DNA of 64,000 nt from the NCBI GenBank assembly GCA_013141125.1, contig JABFRO010000002.1, positions 434,001 to 498,000 on the forward strand. The letters are read 5' to 3'. This stretch comes from Methylophilaceae bacterium. Lineage in GTDB: Bacteria; Pseudomonadota; Gammaproteobacteria; Burkholderiales; Methylophilaceae. Of the stretch, positions 38,393 to 49,926 are shown one piece after another; position 1 is the first letter of the stretch, and each line of letters starts with the position of its first letter. Position numbers and translations under genes: made by a program. A model generated the notes under the pieces. It worked only from the letters and a program-made list of their open reading frames with translations, was not told the origin of the DNA and made no database searches.

Positions 38393-40483
38393 GTGGCTCG
38401 TATAACTCCCATTGAACGTTACCGTAACATCGGTATTAGTGCGCACATTGACGCTGGCAAGACAACGACAACTGAACGTATTCTTTTTTATACTGGTGTA
38501 AATCACAAAATCGGTGAAGTCCATAATGGCGCAGCTACTATGGACTGGATGGAGCAGGAGCAGGAGCGTGGCATTACCATTACCTCGGCGGCCACTACCT
38601 GCTTCTGGAAGGGGATGGCGGGTCAATTCGATCAGCATCGCATCAATATCATTGATACTCCGGGTCACGTTGATTTTACCATTGAAGTAGAGCGTTCAAT
38701 GCGTGTGTTGGATGGTGCGTGTATGGTGTACTGTGCGGTAGGTGGTGTACAGCCCCAATCTGAAACGGTGTGGCGTCAGGCAAATAAATACAAGGTTCCG
38801 CGTTTGGCATTCGTGAACAAGATGGATCGTGCGGGTGCAAACTTCTTCAAGGTGTACGATCAAATGCGTACACGCTTAAAGGCGAATCCTATTCCATTGC
38901 AAGTGCCCATCGGCGCAGAGGAAAAATTTGAAGGCGTGGTTGATCTCATTAAAATGAAGGCTGTTTACTGGGATGATGCATCGCAAGGGATGAAGTTTGA
39001 TTACCGTGATATTCCAGCTGATTTGAAAGAAGAGTGTGATAAGTGGCGTGAAAACATGGTGGAAGCTGCGGCCGAGGCTACTGAAGAGCTGATGAATAAA
39101 TACCTTGATGAGGGTGATTTGTCAGAAGCGGATATTCTGGCAGGTCTGCGTCAGCGCACTATCGCCTTTGAAATTGTACCTATGGTATGTGGTTCGGCAT
39201 TCAAGAATAAAGGTGTGCAGGCGATGCTTGACAAGGTTGTTGAGTTGATGCCGGCTCCGACTGATATTCCGCCTACTAAGGCGGAAGATGGCAATGGTAA
39301 CGAAATTCGTCTAAAAGCTTCAGACGAAGAAAAGTTCTCCGCTCTGGCTTTCAAAATCATGACGGATCCTTTTGTTGGGCAGTTAATTTTCTTTCGAGTG
39401 TACTCGGGGGTCATTAAAGCGGGTGATACTGTATACAATCCAATCAAGGGAAAGAAAGAGCGTATAGGTCGCATTGTCCAAATGCACGCGAATACACGTG
39501 AGCCTCTGGAGGAGGTTCGTGCGGGAGATATTGCAGCCGCTATCGGTCTTAAAGAGGCCACAACAGGTGATACTCTATGTAGCCTGAATGATGAAATTAT
39601 TCTGGAGCGTATGGTATTTCCTGAGCCGGTAATTCATGTGGCAGTAGAGCCTAAAACCAAAGCCGATCAAGAGAAGATGGGCTTGGCACTCAACCGTTTA
39701 GCGCAAGAAGATCCTTCATTCCGTGTTAAAACGGATGAAGAAACCAATCAGATTATTATTTCAGGTATGGGTGAGCTGCATCTTGAAATTCTAGTGGATC
39801 GTATGCGGCGTGAGTTTGGTGTTGAAGCAAATGTGGGAGCGCCACAAGTAGCCTACCGCGAAGCAATCAAGAAAAAAGTTGAAGTTGAAGGTAAGTTTGT
39901 TAAGCAGTCCGGTGGTAAGGGGCAGTATGGTCATGTTTGGCTTATTATGGAGCCTAATGAGCCAGGTAAAGGTTTTGAGTTTATTGACCAAATCAAGGGT
40001 GGAACGGTGCCGCGAGAGTTCATCCCTGCAGTAGAAAAGGGATTGAGAGAAACAATACCAAGTGGTGTTTTGGCAGGATTCCCAGTCGTTGATGTTAAGG
40101 TCACCTTGTTTGACGGTTCTTATCACGATGTGGACTCTAATGAAAATGCTTTTAAAATGGCAGCTTCGATGGGTTTTAAAGATGGCATGCGTAAAGCTGA
40201 CCCAATCCTGCTCGAGCCTATGATGGCAGTTGAGGTTGAAACCCCGGAAGATTACATGGGCGACATTATGGGTGACTTGTCATCACGTCGTGGCATGATT
40301 CAAGGCATGGAGGATAATGCGACAGGCAAAGTAATTCGTGCTGAAGTGCCATTGGCAGAAATGTTTGGCTACTCGACTACGGTAAGGTCTTTGTCACAAG
40401 GTCGTGCCAGCTATAGTATGGAATTCAAACATTATTCAGAAGCGCCAAAGAACGTAGCGGAAGCTATCATCAACAAAAAATAA
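38393..40483 (+). CDS. fusA: Elongation factor G
   Basis: A 696-residue GTPase that drives tRNA-mRNA translocation and ribosome recycling. G1 is AHIDAGKTT at about 17, G3 DTPGHVDF, G4 NKMDRAGA; domains 2-5 follow with the EF-G type C-terminus. I chose GTG 38393, which gives the usual [14 protein letters not shown] start with AAAAGG before it; a TTG two codons upstream is also in frame. Confidence 0.97.
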   Translation: MARITPIERYRNIGISAHIDAGKTTTTERILFYTGVNHKIGEVHNGAATMDWMEQEQERGITITSAATTCFWKGMAGQFDQHRINIIDTPGHVDFTIEVERSMRVLDGACMVYCAVGGVQPQSETVWRQANKYKVPRLAFVNKMDRAGANFFKVYDQMRTRLKANPIPLQVPIGAEEKFEGVVDLIKMKAVYWDDASQGMKFDYRDIPADLKEECDKWRENMVEAAAEATEELMNKYLDEGDLSEADILAGLRQRTIAFEIVPMVCGSAFKNKGVQAMLDKVVELMPAPTDIPPTKAEDGNGNEIRLKASDEEKFSALAFKIMTDPFVGQLIFFRVYSGVIKAGDTVYNPIKGKKERIGRIVQMHANTREPLEEVRAGDIAAAIGLKEATTGDTLCSLNDEIILERMVFPEPVIHVAVEPKTKADQEKMGLALNRLAQEDPSFRVKTDEETNQIIISGMGELHLEILVDRMRREFGVEANVGAPQVAYREAIKKKVEVEGKFVKQSGGKGQYGHVWLIMEPNEPGKGFEFIDQIKGGTVPREFIPAVEKGLRETIPSGVLAGFPVVDVKVTLFDGSYHDVDSNENAFKMAASMGFKDGMRKADPILLEPMMAVEVETPEDYMGDIMGDLSSRRGMIQGMEDNATGKVIRAEVPLAEMFGYSTTVRSLSQGRASYSMEFKHYSEAPKNVAEAIINKK

Positions 40484-40515
40484 TTGATTATTTAGGTTAA
40501 TAAAGGAAAGTAATT

Positions 40516-41706
40516 ATGGCAAAGAGTAAATTTGAGCGGACGAAACCGCACGTAAACGTTGGCACTATCGGTCACGTTGACCATGGAAAGACCACATTGA
40601 CGGCAGCGATTACTACGATACTATCCAAGAAATTTGGCGGTGAAGCGAAGGCTTACGATCAGATTGATGCGGCACCGGAAGAAAAAGCACGTGGCATTAC
40701 CATTAACACCGCCCATGTGGAATACGAAACAGCGGCTCGCCACTACGCCCACGTAGATTGCCCGGGACACGCCGACTATGTTAAAAACATGATTACGGGT
40801 GCAGCGCAAATGGATGGCGCTATTCTGGTCTGCTCTGCCGCAGACGGCCCTATGCCACAAACGCGCGAACACATCCTGCTGGCGCGCCAAGTGGGTGTGC
40901 CCTACATAGTAGTTTTTCTGAACAAAGCTGACATGGTAGACGACGCAGAGTTGTTAGAGCTGGTTGAAATGGAAATACGCGAATTGCTGTCGAAGTACGA
41001 CTTTCCAGGCGACGACACCCCGGTAGTCATCGGTTCGGCCAAGCTTGCGCTGGAAGGAGATCAATCCGAATACGGCGAACCGGCCATCCTGCGTCTGGCC
41101 GATGCCTTGGACACCTATATTCCAACACCCGAACGCGCAATTGATGGCACTTTCCTGATGCCAGTGGAAGACGTATTCTCCATATCTGGTCGAGGCACCG
41201 TAGTGACGGGTCGTATCGAGCGCGGCATTGTAAAAGTCGGCGATGAAATAGAAATTGTAGGCATTAAGCCCACACTCAAAACCACCTGTACCGGCGTTGA
41301 AATGTTCCGCAAACTGCTGGATCAAGGACAAGCGGGTGACAACGTGGGCGTATTGCTGCGCGGCACCAAGCGTGAAGAGGTGGAGCGTGGTCAAGTGCTA
41401 GCCAAATCCGGATCGATTAAACCGCACACAAAATTTACTGCAGAAATCTATGTGCTGGGTAAGGATGAGGGTGGTCGCCATACGCCATTTTTTAATGGCT
41501 ATCGCCCACAATTTTACTTCCGTACCACAGATGTCACTGGTGCAGTAGAATTGCCGGAAGGTACTGAGATGGTGATGCCGGGTGATAACGTATCCATCAC
41601 CGTGGCATTGATTGCACCGATTGCCATGGAAGACGGTCTGCGCTTCGCGATTCGTGAAGGTGGTCGCACGGTAGGTGCAGGTGTTGTTGCAAAGATTATT
41701 GAGTAA
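40516..41706 (+). CDS. tuf: Elongation factor Tu (copy 2)
   Basis: A 396-residue protein identical in sequence to the copy at 24044. It is the str-operon copy, 32 bases after fusA, with AAAGGAAAG before ATG 40516. DNA identity to copy 1 runs from the start codon to the stop codon with only about a dozen silent differences (40725-40995), and ends at the gene borders, which points to gene conversion. Confidence 0.98.
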   Translation: MAKSKFERTKPHVNVGTIGHVDHGKTTLTAAITTILSKKFGGEAKAYDQIDAAPEEKARGITINTAHVEYETAARHYAHVDCPGHADYVKNMITGAAQMDGAILVCSAADGPMPQTREHILLARQVGVPYIVVFLNKADMVDDAELLELVEMEIRELLSKYDFPGDDTPVVIGSAKLALEGDQSEYGEPAILRLADALDTYIPTPERAIDGTFLMPVEDVFSISGRGTVVTGRIERGIVKVGDEIEIVGIKPTLKTTCTGVEMFRKLLDQGQAGDNVGVLLRGTKREEVERGQVLAKSGSIKPHTKFTAEIYVLGKDEGGRHTPFFNGYRPQFYFRTTDVTGAVELPEGTEMVMPGDNVSITVALIAPIAMEDGLRFAIREGGRTVGAGVVAKIIE

Positions 41707-41722
41707 TATAGATGTTTAATTT

Positions 41723-41750
41723 AAACAGCGGGATTGTATCCCGCTGTTTT
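41723..41750 (+). terminator. Intrinsic terminator after tuf
   Basis: AAACAGCGGGA and TCCCGCTGTTT with a TTGTA loop, followed by TGTTCTTT. An 11-bp stem; it separates the str operon from rpsJ, 16 bases after the tuf stop. Confidence 0.8.
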
Positions 41751-41770
41751 GTTCTTTAGAGAGGCAGTAT

Positions 41771-42079
41771 ATGCAAAGTCAAAAAATACGTATCCGTTTG
41801 AAAGCTTTTGATTATAGATTGATTGATCAATCGGCTCAGGAAATTGTCGAGACAGCTAAGCGTACTGGCGCTGTTGTTAAGGGCCCTGTTCCTTTACCTA
41901 CGCGCATTGAGCGTTTCGACATTCTGCGTTCGCCGCATGTCAATAAAACATCGCGTGACCAATTCGAGATTCGTACACATCAGCGTCTAATGGATATCGT
42001 AGATCCAACCGATAAGACGGTTGATGCGTTGATGAAGCTTGATCTCCCTGCCGGAGTTGACGTGGAAATTAAACTTTAA
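41771..42079 (+). CDS. rpsJ: Ribosomal protein S10
   Basis: A 102-residue 30S protein that also acts as NusE in antitermination. It starts [20 protein letters not shown] and has the family [12 protein letters not shown] loop. GAGAGG precedes ATG 41771. First gene of the S10 operon, but a promoter follows it at 42099, so it may be partly separate from rplC. Confidence 0.97.
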   Translation: MQSQKIRIRLKAFDYRLIDQSAQEIVETAKRTGAVVKGPVPLPTRIERFDILRSPHVNKTSRDQFEIRTHQRLMDIVDPTDKTVDALMKLDLPAGVDVEIKL

Positions 42080-42098
42080 TCAATAGTGCTATTTAAAG

Positions 42099-42127
42099 TT
42101 GTAATAACAGGGAGAGTCGTATACAAT
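42099..42127 (+). promoter_or_regulatory. Probable promoter between rpsJ and rplC
   Basis: TTGTAA at 42099-42104, 17-base spacer, TACAAT at 42122-42127, about 65 bases before the rplC start. The 113-base gap is long for this operon, which supports a start site here. Confidence 0.5.
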
Positions 42128-42192
42128 CACGCCTCTCGCAAATTGGCTGGTCAATTGTAATCAGCCTATTAATTAAATATAAGGAAACGATC

Positions 42193-42852
42193 ATGGGCTT
42201 AGGGCTTATTGGTCGCAAGGTAGGTATGACGCGCGTGTTTACTGAGGAAGGCGAAAGCATTCCAGTAACAGTGCTCGAGGTTATACCTAACCGTGTGACG
42301 CAGATCAAGACGATACAAAATGATGGCTACTCAGGTTTGCAGCTTGCACATGGTGAGCGCAGAGCTAGCAGGGTAGGCAAGGCGCTTAGTGGGCATTATG
42401 CAAAAGCAAAAGTGCTTGCGGGTGCGGGAATTAAGGAATTTTCCGTGGCTGAATCGGAGTTAGCCTCGTTTGAGGCTGGCTCGCAAGTCACGGTTGGAAT
42501 ATTCAAGACAGGTCAGCTGGTCGATGTGACGGGAACATCTCTAGGTAAGGGATTTTCTGGTGCAATCAAGCGGCATCACTTTAGCTCTAATCGGGCTTCT
42601 CATGGCAATTCCAAGTCGCATAATGTGCCCGGTTCAATTGGTATGGCGCAAGATCCTGGTCGTGTATTTCCGGGTAAGCGCATGCCTGGCCATCTGGGTG
42701 CGGTAAAGGTTACGACGCAAAATTTGCAAGTTGTTCGAGTTGATTTGGAGCGCAACCTGTTGCTAATTAAGGGGGCTATTCCTGGCTCCAAGGGTGGCAA
42801 TGTTGTTGTGCGCTCTGCAGTTAAGGCGAAGGTGGTAGATAATGGAGCTTAA
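42193..42852 (+). CDS. rplC: Ribosomal protein L3
   Basis: A 219-residue 50S assembly protein that reaches the peptidyl-transferase centre. [20 protein letters not shown] is the usual start; [20 protein letters not shown] with the methylated-type Gln loop is near 135. AAGGAAA precedes ATG 42193. Its last codons overlap the rplD start by 11 bases. Confidence 0.97.
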   Translation: MGLGLIGRKVGMTRVFTEEGESIPVTVLEVIPNRVTQIKTIQNDGYSGLQLAHGERRASRVGKALSGHYAKAKVLAGAGIKEFSVAESELASFEAGSQVTVGIFKTGQLVDVTGTSLGKGFSGAIKRHHFSSNRASHGNSKSHNVPGSIGMAQDPGRVFPGKRMPGHLGAVKVTTQNLQVVRVDLERNLLLIKGAIPGSKGGNVVVRSAVKAKVVDNGA

Positions 42853-43468
42853 GTTAATAGATAAAAATGGCAAACTGGGGAATTCTGGTGTTGCCGTTTC
42901 AGATTCCACTTTTGGTCGCGAATTTAATGAAGCGTTAGTGCATCAGGTTGTAGTTGCTTATCTGGCTAACGCACGCACGGCCACCCGTGCGCAGTTGGGT
43001 CGTGGGAATGTGCATCACACAACGCACAAGCCTTGGAATCAGAAAGGTACCGGGCGCGCACGTGCTGGTATGAGCTCTAGTCCAATTTGGCGTGGAGGCG
43101 GTAGAGCTTTCCCCAATAGTCCGGATGAGAATTTTAGTCATAAATTAAATCGCAAGGTTTTCCGTGCTGGTATGCGCTCAATTCTGTCGGAGCTTGCTAG
43201 ACAGGAGCGCATTGCAGTTGTTGAAGAGTTTTCTTTGGAGGTTCCGAAGACTAAATTGCTTTCTGAGAAAATTAAAGGACTTGGCTACGAATCTGGAGTC
43301 TTGTTGTTGGTGGATGGGTTTGATGAAAACTTGTATTTGTCCGCGCGAAATTTACCCAACGTCTTGGTTGTTGAAGCGCAGTATGCTGATCCAGTCAGTT
43401 TGGTGCGATTTGAGAATGTGGTTGCTACTAGGGCAGCGGTAAGAAAACTTGAGGAGTTGCTGGCATGA
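42842..43468 (+). CDS. rplD: Ribosomal protein L4
   Basis: A 208-residue 50S protein with a long loop lining the peptide exit tunnel ([20 protein letters not shown]). In E. coli it represses the S10 operon. ATG 42842 lies within the rplC end, and its stop region overlaps the rplW start (GCATGA), so all three genes are coupled. Confidence 0.97.
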   Translation: MELKLIDKNGKLGNSGVAVSDSTFGREFNEALVHQVVVAYLANARTATRAQLGRGNVHHTTHKPWNQKGTGRARAGMSSSPIWRGGGRAFPNSPDENFSHKLNRKVFRAGMRSILSELARQERIAVVEEFSLEVPKTKLLSEKIKGLGYESGVLLLVDGFDENLYLSARNLPNVLVVEAQYADPVSLVRFENVVATRAAVRKLEELLA

Positions 43469-43785
43469 GTTCAAATCTAAGCGCGGTACATACTCAAGAA
43501 CGTCTGCTGCAAATTATACTTGCACCACAAATTACAGAAAAAGCAACACGTATTGCTGATAAGTACCAGCAAATTGCATTTAAAGTTCGCACTGATTCAA
43601 CCAAGTTTGAAATTAAATCAGCGGTTGAGTTGATGTTTAAGGTGGAAGTGCAGGCTGTGACGGTGGTAAATGTGGGTGGAAAAGAAAAGCGGTCCGGCCG
43701 AGTTAATGGTCGCCGTAAGGACTGGAAGAAGGCTTATGTAAGCCTGAAGCCGGGACAAGAAATTAATTTTGCAGCGGGCGAATAG
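43465..43785 (+). CDS. rplW: Ribosomal protein L23
   Basis: A 106-residue protein at the exit tunnel mouth where trigger factor and SRP dock. It has [19 protein letters not shown] and [21 protein letters not shown] 43465 overlaps the rplD stop by 4 bases. The N-terminus is about 10 residues longer than usual ([11 protein letters not shown]), so a later start is possible though no other ATG is near. Confidence 0.95.
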   Translation: MSSNLSAVHTQERLLQIILAPQITEKATRIADKYQQIAFKVRTDSTKFEIKSAVELMFKVEVQAVTVVNVGGKEKRSGRVNGRRKDWKKAYVSLKPGQEINFAAGE

Positions 43786-43793
43786 GAGAGATC

Positions 43794-44627
43794 ATGGCAC
43801 TTGTTAAAGTTAAGCCAACTTCCCCAGGTCGGCGCGCCGTAGTTAAGGTGGTAACACCAGATCTACATAAGGGCAAGCCCCACGCGCCGCTGCTGGAGAA
43901 GCAAAGTAGAAATGCAGGTCGTAACAATAATGGTCGTATAACGGTTCGACATCAAGGTGGTGGGCATAAGCAGCATTACCGGCTGATTGATTTTAAGCGT
44001 GACAAAGATGGAATTTCAGCTAAAGTCGAACATATTGAGTATGATCCAAATCGTAGTGCGCATATAGCTTTGTTATGCTATGCCGATGGTGAGCGTCGTT
44101 ACATTATTGCGCCGCGCAGTGTGGTTGCTGGTATGCAATTGATTAGTGGTTCAGATGCGCCAATCAAAGCTGGAAATGCACTTCCCTTACGTAATATTCC
44201 AGTGGGTAGTACTATTCATTGCATAGAGTTGCAGCCAGGTAAAGGTGCGCAAGTTGCGCGTTCTGCTGGAACGTCTGTTCAGTTGTTGGCTAGGGAAGGT
44301 AGTTACGCTCAGTTACGTTTGCGTTCAGGTGAGGTGCGTCGTGTGCATGTGGACTGCCGTGCTACCATAGGTGAAGTAGGTAATGAGGAGCACTCGTTGC
44401 GGTCAATTGGTAAGGCGGGTGCGATGCGCTGGCGTGGAGTTAGGCCGACAGTACGCGGTGTGGTAATGAATCCTGTCGATCACCCGCACGGTGGCGGTGA
44501 AGGTAAAACTGCAGCGGGTATGAATCCTGTCAGTCCATGGGGTACACCAACGAAGGGTTATCGTACTCGTTCGAATAAGCGCACTGATAATATGCGCGTA
44601 AGCCGTCGTCCAGCTAATAAGAGGTAA
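43794..44627 (+). CDS. rplB: Ribosomal protein L2
   Basis: A 277-residue protein needed for peptidyl-transferase activity and subunit joining. Family segments: [20 protein letters not shown] region near 50 (with [10 protein letters not shown] here), and [18 protein letters not shown] near 220 with the key His. AGGAGA lies before ATG 43794. Confidence 0.97.
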   Translation: MALVKVKPTSPGRRAVVKVVTPDLHKGKPHAPLLEKQSRNAGRNNNGRITVRHQGGGHKQHYRLIDFKRDKDGISAKVEHIEYDPNRSAHIALLCYADGERRYIIAPRSVVAGMQLISGSDAPIKAGNALPLRNIPVGSTIHCIELQPGKGAQVARSAGTSVQLLAREGSYAQLRLRSGEVRRVHVDCRATIGEVGNEEHSLRSIGKAGAMRWRGVRPTVRGVVMNPVDHPHGGGEGKTAAGMNPVSPWGTPTKGYRTRSNKRTDNMRVSRRPANKR

Positions 44628-44632
44628 TAGAT

Positions 44633-44908
44633 ATGGCACGTTCAATTAAAAAAGGGCCGTTTGTTGATGGTCATTTGAAAAAAAAGGTTGAGATAGCTGC
44701 GGCAGTTCGTGATAGAAAACCAATTAAAACTTGGTCACGTCGCTCCACAATATTGCCTGATTTTATCGGGCTTACGATAGCCATACATAATGGAAAACAG
44801 CACATTCCAGTTCTGATTTCTGAGAACATGGTGGGTCATAAGTTGGGTGAGTTTGCGCTAACGCGCACGTTCAAAGGACATGCTGCAGATAAGAAAGCTA
44901 AAAAGTAG
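44633..44908 (+). CDS. rpsS: Ribosomal protein S19
   Basis: A 91-residue 30S head protein. It has [17 protein letters not shown] at the start, [20 protein letters not shown] and [13 protein letters not shown]. It lies 5 bases after rplB with AGAGG before ATG 44633. Confidence 0.97.
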   Translation: MARSIKKGPFVDGHLKKKVEIAAAVRDRKPIKTWSRRSTILPDFIGLTIAIHNGKQHIPVLISENMVGHKLGEFALTRTFKGHAADKKAKK

Positions 44909-44917
44909 GAGATAAAG

Positions 44918-45247
44918 ATGCAAGTTTCAGCTGTTTTAAAGGGTGTACATTTATCTCCACAGAAGGCTCGTTTGGTTGCCGATTTGGTTAGAGGTAAAAA
45001 AGTCGATTATGCACTCAATATTCTTAATTTTAGCCCAAAGAAGGGTGCTGAAATCATAAAGAAGGTTGTTGAGTCTGCTATTGCAAACGCAGAACATAAC
45101 GAGGGTGCCGATATCGATGAATTGAAAGTTACCTCAATTTATGTGGATAAGGGTATCGTGCTTAAACGTATTCGACCGCGCGCTAAAGGCCGTGCAGGAA
45201 GAATTACTAAGCCTACATGTCATATAACAGTAACTGTGGGTAATTAA
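44918..45247 (+). CDS. rplV: Ribosomal protein L22
   Basis: A 109-residue protein whose beta hairpin lines the exit tunnel near the macrolide site. It starts [20 protein letters not shown] and ends with the [13 protein letters not shown] hairpin. AGGAGA before ATG 44918. Confidence 0.97.
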   Translation: MQVSAVLKGVHLSPQKARLVADLVRGKKVDYALNILNFSPKKGAEIIKKVVESAIANAEHNEGADIDELKVTSIYVDKGIVLKRIRPRAKGRAGRITKPTCHITVTVGN

Positions 45248-45257
45248 AGGAATCGTT

Positions 45258-46004
45258 ATGGGTCAAAAAATTCATCCAATTGGTTTCCGCTTGAGTGTTC
45301 AGAAAAATTGGACATCGCGTTGGTATGCAAATAGTAAAAATTTCCCTGCCATGCTCAATGGCGACATAAAAGTACGCGAGTTCCTTAAGAAGAAGCTTGC
45401 GCATGCGGCTGTAAGTCGTGTTGTTATCGAGCGGCCCGCAAAAAATGCAAAAATTACTATATTTAGTGCTAGACCCGGTATTGTAATTGGAAAAAAAGGA
45501 GAAGATATTGAGTCTCTTAGATCCAGTCTGCAGGGTTTAATGGGGATTCCGGTTCATCTTAATGTTGAAGAGATACGTAAGCCTGAGCTTGATGCTACGC
45601 TAATTGCTGAAAGTATTGCGCAACAGCTAGAGAAACGCGTAATGTTTAGGCGCGCAATGAAGCGCGCTATGCAGAACGCGATGCGCCTAGGTGCCCAAGG
45701 TATCAAGATCATGAGTTCTGGTCGCTTGAACGGTATAGAGATTGCAAGAACGGAGTGGTACAGAGAGGGACGTGTACCGCTACATACTTTGCGTGCTGAC
45801 ATCGACTACGGCGTAGCCGAAGCCAAAACCACTTACGGCATAATCGGCATTAAAGTATGGGTTTTTAAAGGTGAGATTTTTTCTGGTAGTGCAGATCAAT
45901 TAGCTGCCAAGCCCGTTGAATCCGACAAGAATATTAAAAATAGCGCTTCCGAACAGGAACCAAAAATTAGGAAGTCGGGAGTAAAAAATGCTACAACCGT
46001 CTAG
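45258..46004 (+). CDS. rpsC: Ribosomal protein S3
   Basis: A 248-residue protein at the mRNA entry. [17 protein letters not shown] is the start, the KH domain carries [13 protein letters not shown] near 78, and [18 protein letters not shown] closes the C-terminal domain; a tail of about 35 charged residues follows, somewhat longer than in E. coli. Its end overlaps the rplP start by 17 bases. Confidence 0.97.
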   Translation: MGQKIHPIGFRLSVQKNWTSRWYANSKNFPAMLNGDIKVREFLKKKLAHAAVSRVVIERPAKNAKITIFSARPGIVIGKKGEDIESLRSSLQGLMGIPVHLNVEEIRKPELDATLIAESIAQQLEKRVMFRRAMKRAMQNAMRLGAQGIKIMSSGRLNGIEIARTEWYREGRVPLHTLRADIDYGVAEAKTTYGIIGIKVWVFKGEIFSGSADQLAAKPVESDKNIKNSASEQEPKIRKSGVKNATTV

Positions 46005-46404
46005 ACAGAAGTATCGTAAGCAACAAAAAGGTCGTAATAAAGGTATTGCAACCACAGGTTTCAGTGTTAGTTTTGGTGAGTATGGTCTTAAGGCAATAGG
46101 TCGCGGACGTCTTACCGCACGGCAAATTGAAGCAGCTAGACGTGTAATGACTCGTCATATCAAGCGTGGCGGTCGCATTTGGATACGCATATTCCCGGAC
46201 AAGCCAATCTCTAGCAAGCCAGCAGAAGTACGCATGGGTAATGGTAAGGGAAGCCCAGAGTATTTTGTCGCTGAAATCCAGCCAGGAAAGATGCTTTATG
46301 AAATGGATGGCGTAAGTGAGCAGTTGGCTCGTGAGGCTTTCCGTTTGGCAGCAGCTAAGTTGCCAATTGAGACAGTGTTTACAACGCGCCACATCGGAGG
46401 CTAA
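45988..46404 (+). CDS. rplP: Ribosomal protein L16
   Basis: A 138-residue protein near the A-site of the 50S subunit. [19 protein letters not shown] is the standard start, and [20 protein letters not shown] follows near 80. ATG 45988 lies inside the rpsC end. rpmC follows after 2 bases. Confidence 0.97.
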   Translation: MLQPSRQKYRKQQKGRNKGIATTGFSVSFGEYGLKAIGRGRLTARQIEAARRVMTRHIKRGGRIWIRIFPDKPISSKPAEVRMGNGKGSPEYFVAEIQPGKMLYEMDGVSEQLAREAFRLAAAKLPIETVFTTRHIGG

Positions 46405-46406
46405 TA

Positions 46407-46601
46407 ATGAAAGCTTTGGAACTACGTAGTAAGACAGTTGATGAGTTAAATACGGAGTTGCTTGAAATGCGTCGCGCACAATTTTCAATGCGCATGTTGC
46501 AAGCAACTCAGCAGCTTGATAAGCCTGACCAAGTTAAGAAGGTAAGGCGTGACATAGCGCGAGTTAGAACAGTTCTTGCTGAAAAATTAAAGCTAGCTTA
46601 A
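46407..46601 (+). CDS. rpmC: Ribosomal protein L29
   Basis: A 64-residue two-helix protein beside L23 at the exit tunnel. It starts [19 protein letters not shown] and has the basic [15 protein letters not shown] end. GGAGG before ATG 46407. Confidence 0.96.
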   Translation: MKALELRSKTVDELNTELLEMRRAQFSMRMLQATQQLDKPDQVKKVRRDIARVRTVLAEKLKLA

Positions 46602-46615
46602 CGGGAGTTATGTAA

Positions 46616-46873
46616 ATGAATAGTGAGAATCAGCAAATTAAAGTAATGCGTACTTTAACTGGGCGAGTTGTTAGTGACAGGATGGATAAGACAGTTACTG
46701 TTTTGGTTGAGCGTAAGGCAAAGCATCCTTTGATTGGTAAGGTTATATCTAGATCTAATAAATTTCATGCGCATGACGAAGGTAATGCCTGCAAAATCGG
46801 TGATTTAGTTATTATTGAAGAATCACGCCCACTTTCTAAAACGAAAACTTGGCGTGTAAGCAAGATTGTTTAA
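46616..46873 (+). CDS. rpsQ: Ribosomal protein S17
   Basis: An 85-residue primary 16S rRNA binder with an OB fold. [20 protein letters not shown] and the [18 protein letters not shown] end are typical. GGGAG precedes ATG 46616. Last gene of the S10 cluster; a 153-base gap with a promoter-like site follows. Confidence 0.96.
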   Translation: MNSENQQIKVMRTLTGRVVSDRMDKTVTVLVERKAKHPLIGKVISRSNKFHAHDEGNACKIGDLVIIEESRPLSKTKTWRVSKIV

Positions 46874-46927
46874 TAGTTAAAGTATAAATGTATTGAAGTT
46901 TTTTTACAGATAAAGTAATATAACAAA

Positions 46928-46957
46928 TTGACACCCAATAGCTGGTGTCCCAATACT
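46928..46957 (+). promoter_or_regulatory. Probable promoter of the spc operon with overlapping palindrome
   Basis: TTGACA at 46928-46933, 18-base spacer, AATACT at 46952-46957. GACACC (46930-46935) and GGTGTC (46944-46949) form a palindrome over the -35 box and spacer. It is about 70 bases before rplN in an otherwise gene-free gap. Confidence 0.4.
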
Positions 46958-47026
46958 GACCGTGGTTTTGTCGGCCGAGACTAAATCGGCTGGTGTTGGT
47001 TAACGGATTAAGTTGGAGTAAATCTC

Positions 47027-47395
47027 ATGATACAAATGCAAACTCGTCTCGAAGTTGCTGACAACACGGGCGCACGATCAGTTATGTGCATCAAAGTTTT
47101 GGGCGGCTCTAAAAGGCGTTACGCTGGAATAGGCGATGTTATTAAAGTCAGCATTAAAGATGCTGCGCCAAGATCTCGCGTAAAAAAAGGTGAAGTGTAT
47201 AGTGCTGTTGTGGTGCGTACAACTAAAGGTGTGCGTCGCGCGGATGGGTCGTTGGTTAAATTTGACGGTAACGCAGCTGTGTTGCTTAATAATAAGCTAG
47301 AGCCGATTGGTACTCGTATATTTGGTCCTGTGACTCGTGAGTTGCGTGGCGAGCGATTCATGAAAATAGTTTCACTTGCCCCAGAAGTGCTGTAA
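47027..47395 (+). CDS. rplN: Ribosomal protein L14
   Basis: A 122-residue 50S protein at the subunit interface. It starts [20 protein letters not shown] and has [20 protein letters not shown] and [15 protein letters not shown] before ATG 47027. First gene of the spc group. Confidence 0.97.
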   Translation: MIQMQTRLEVADNTGARSVMCIKVLGGSKRRYAGIGDVIKVSIKDAAPRSRVKKGEVYSAVVVRTTKGVRRADGSLVKFDGNAAVLLNNKLEPIGTRIFGPVTRELRGERFMKIVSLAPEVL

Positions 47396-47408
47396 AGAGG
47401 AGATTTTG

Positions 47409-47723
47409 GTGAATAAAATACGTAAAGGTGATCAGGTAATTCTAAACACTGGTAAAGATAAGGGGAAGCGTGGTGCTGTTCTGCTTGTGCTTGATTCGCA
47501 TGTGGTTGTTGAGGGATTGAATCTTGTAAGAAAGCACGCAAAGCCTAATCCGTTAAAAGGCCAGGCGGGTGGAATTGTGGATAAAGAGATGCCTATTCAG
47601 ATTTCAAATGTGGCTTTGTTTAATGTCGCAACACAGAAGGCTGACCGTGTAGGCTTTAAGTTTTTGGATGATGGTCGCAAGGTTCGTGTCTTCAGGTCGA
47701 ATGGTGAAGTTGTTGATGTATAG
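47409..47723 (+). CDS. rplX: Ribosomal protein L24
   Basis: A 104-residue early assembly protein with a KOW motif ([20 protein letters not shown] near residue 5). I chose GTG 47409 with GAGGAG 9 bases before it; an in-frame earlier ATG lies inside rplN and gives a non-family tail. Confidence 0.95.
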   Translation: MNKIRKGDQVILNTGKDKGKRGAVLLVLDSHVVVEGLNLVRKHAKPNPLKGQAGGIVDKEMPIQISNVALFNVATQKADRVGFKFLDDGRKVRVFRSNGEVVDV

Positions 47724-47732
47724 GGATGAATC

Positions 47733-48272
47733 ATGGCTCGTTTAAAAGAATTTTATAGAAATACAGTTGTGAAAAGGCTTACAGAGGAGTTTGGTTATTC
47801 TTCTGTCATGCAAGTTCCACGCATAGAAAAAATCACACTTAATATGGGTGTTGGTGAGGCGGTTGCTGATAAAAAAATCATGGAAAACGCCGTGAGTGAT
47901 ATGCAGAAAATCGCTGGTCAAAAGCCGGTTGTTACTAAAGCTAAAAAATCAGTTGCAGCCTTTAAAATTCGTGATGATTATCCGGTAGGTTGTAAGGTTA
48001 CATTGCGTCGTGAGCGAATGTATGAATTCCTGGATCGGTTGGTAACTGTTGCTATACCTAGAATTCGAGATTTTCGTGGAATATCATCAAAGTCGTTTGA
48101 TGGTCGGGGAAATTTCAACATGGGTGTTAAAGAGCAAATAATTTTCCCTGAAATTGAATACGATAAGATTGATGCGCTACGCGGTATGAATATTACAATC
48201 ACAACTACAGCAAACACTGATGAAGAAGCTCGTGCTCTGTTATCAGCGTTCAGCTTTCCATTTAGGAACTAA
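47733..48272 (+). CDS. rplE: Ribosomal protein L5
   Basis: A 179-residue protein that binds 5S rRNA and contacts the P-site tRNA. It has [18 protein letters not shown] near 27, [20 protein letters not shown], and the [17 protein letters not shown] end. AGGGATG precedes ATG 47733. Confidence 0.97.
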   Translation: MARLKEFYRNTVVKRLTEEFGYSSVMQVPRIEKITLNMGVGEAVADKKIMENAVSDMQKIAGQKPVVTKAKKSVAAFKIRDDYPVGCKVTLRRERMYEFLDRLVTVAIPRIRDFRGISSKSFDGRGNFNMGVKEQIIFPEIEYDKIDALRGMNITITTTANTDEEARALLSAFSFPFRN

Positions 48273-48279
48273 AGCAATT

Positions 48280-48585
48280 ATGGCTAAAACTTGTATGATA
48301 GAGCGTGAGCGTAAGCGGCGTGAAGTGGTTGCAAAATATGCTAATAAAAGGGCTGCACTAAGTGCTATAGTTACTGATTTATCATTGCCGGCAGCGGAGC
48401 GTGTTGAGGCGCGATTGAAGTTGCAGGGATTGCCGCGAAATTCCAGTGCGGTACGCTTGCGCAATAGATGCGCTTTAACCGGGCGTCCTAGAGGCGTATT
48501 TAGCAAGTTTGGAATTGGGCGCAGTAAATTGCGCGAATTGATGATGCGTGGTGAAGTTCCAGGTGTCACCAAGGCTAGTTGGTAA
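48280..48585 (+). CDS. rpsN: Ribosomal protein S14 (zinc-free type)
   Basis: A 101-residue 30S head protein. It starts [20 protein letters not shown] and ends [19 protein letters not shown] then TKASW. The long form without CxxC zinc pairs is the C-minus type. ATG 48280 is 7 bases after rplE; longer frames would run into rplE. Confidence 0.96.
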   Translation: MAKTCMIERERKRREVVAKYANKRAALSAIVTDLSLPAAERVEARLKLQGLPRNSSAVRLRNRCALTGRPRGVFSKFGIGRSKLRELMMRGEVPGVTKASW

Positions 48586-48601
48586 CGGAGGAGTATTTAC
48601 A

Positions 48602-48997
48602 ATGAGTATGAGTGATCCGATTGCCGATATGTTGACACGTATCCGTAATGCGCAGCGTGTTAATAAATCTAACGTTTATATGGCCTCTTCAAAACTGAAA
48701 ATATCAATTGCTGAAGTTTTAAAAAGCGAAGGTTATATTGATGATTATTCAGTAAATCAGAATGACGGGAAGCCGATTTTGGAAATAGCTTTAAAATATT
48801 ATGCTGGCCAACCAGTGATTGAAAAGATTGATCGTGTAAGCAAGCCTGGCTTGCGGGTTTATAGGGGTAGTCAGAATATACCCAAGGTGATGAACGGGCT
48901 TGGGGTAACTATAGTGTCTACTTCCAAGGGTGTTATGACTGATCGTAAAGCAATCGCTGCCGGCATCGGTGGTGAGGTGCTGTGCGTTGTGGCGTAA
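48602..48997 (+). CDS. rpsH: Ribosomal protein S8
   Basis: A 131-residue primary 16S rRNA binder and, in E. coli, repressor of the spc operon. It starts [16 protein letters not shown] and has [20 protein letters not shown] near the end. GGAGGAG lies before ATG 48602. Confidence 0.97.
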   Translation: MSMSDPIADMLTRIRNAQRVNKSNVYMASSKLKISIAEVLKSEGYIDDYSVNQNDGKPILEIALKYYAGQPVIEKIDRVSKPGLRVYRGSQNIPKVMNGLGVTIVSTSKGVMTDRKAIAAGIGGEVLCVVA

Positions 48998-49006
48998 GGG
49001 GATTTC

Positions 49007-49540
49007 ATGTCTCGAGTAGCTAAAAACCCAGTTGCCATACCTGCTAAAGTGGAAGTGCAGCTAAATGCGGATGGTATTGCTGTAAGTGGGCCGTTAGGTA
49101 AATTGTATCAGGCGTTGACTGGAGTGGTTGAATTAAAGCGTGAGGGTGATTTCATTTCATTCTCAGCTGTTAATGACACTAAAGCCTCTGTGTCTATGTC
49201 AGGGACTGTGCGCTCATTAGTGGCCAATATGGTTCACGGAGTTTCTGTAGGTTATTCGCGCAAATTAACTTTGGTTGGGGTGGGTTACAAAGCTCAGGCT
49301 CAGGGTGCTGTGTTGAATTTGGAATTGGGGTTTTCTCACCCAGTTCAACATAAATTGCCGGCTGGCATTACTGTTGAAACGCCTACACAAACTGAGGTTA
49401 TTCTGAAAGGTGTTGACAAGCAGGTAGTGGGTCAGGTGGCGGCGCAGATTCGAGCATATAGACCACCTGAGCCATATAAGGGAAAAGGTGTTCGTTATTC
49501 TGATGAAGTGGTTGCTATTAAAGAAACCAAGAAGAAGTAG
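49007..49540 (+). CDS. rplF: Ribosomal protein L6
   Basis: A 177-residue 50S protein near the factor-binding site with two repeated domains. [19 protein letters not shown] at the start, [20 protein letters not shown] in the middle, [17 protein letters not shown] at the end. AAGGGG precedes ATG 49007. Confidence 0.97.
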   Translation: MSRVAKNPVAIPAKVEVQLNADGIAVSGPLGKLYQALTGVVELKREGDFISFSAVNDTKASVSMSGTVRSLVANMVHGVSVGYSRKLTLVGVGYKAQAQGAVLNLELGFSHPVQHKLPAGITVETPTQTEVILKGVDKQVVGQVAAQIRAYRPPEPYKGKGVRYSDEVVAIKETKKK

Positions 49541-49548
49541 GGGCTGTG

Positions 49549-49911
49549 ATGAATAATTATAAAGATGTGGATTCGCGTCAACGCAGAGCACGTAAGACTC
49601 GCGCAAAAATTGCGGAACTAAAAGTGCTGCGCTTAAGTGTACACCGTAGTAACGGGCATATTTACGCGCAAATTATTGCTGAAACTGGTGATGTGGTTCT
49701 TGCTAGTGCCTCAACGCTTGAGCTTGAAGTGCGAAAAGACATTGCTAATGGTGGCAATATAGATGCTGCAGTAGTTGTGGGTAAGCGTATAGCAGAAAAA
49801 GCAAAGGCTGCGGGGATCGGTGCTGTTGCATTTGACCGTTCAGGTTATAAATACCATGGACGCATTAAGGCGCTAGCTGAGGCTGCGCGTGAGAATGGTT
49901 TGTCCTTCTAA
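49549..49911 (+). CDS. rplR: Ribosomal protein L18
   Basis: A 120-residue protein that binds 5S rRNA with L5. It has [20 protein letters not shown] and the [19 protein letters not shown] end. ATG 49549 is preferred over a GTG one codon upstream because AGGGG then has better spacing. Confidence 0.96.
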   Translation: MNNYKDVDSRQRRARKTRAKIAELKVLRLSVHRSNGHIYAQIIAETGDVVLASASTLELEVRKDIANGGNIDAAVVVGKRIAEKAKAAGIGAVAFDRSGYKYHGRIKALAEAARENGLSF

Positions 49912-49926
49912 CAAACGGGATTGATG

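Noticed and set aside
24044-41706. Second tuf gene as an assembly duplication
   Set aside because: The flanks differ completely, a dozen silent differences exist, and two tuf genes at these two places are normal for proteobacteria.
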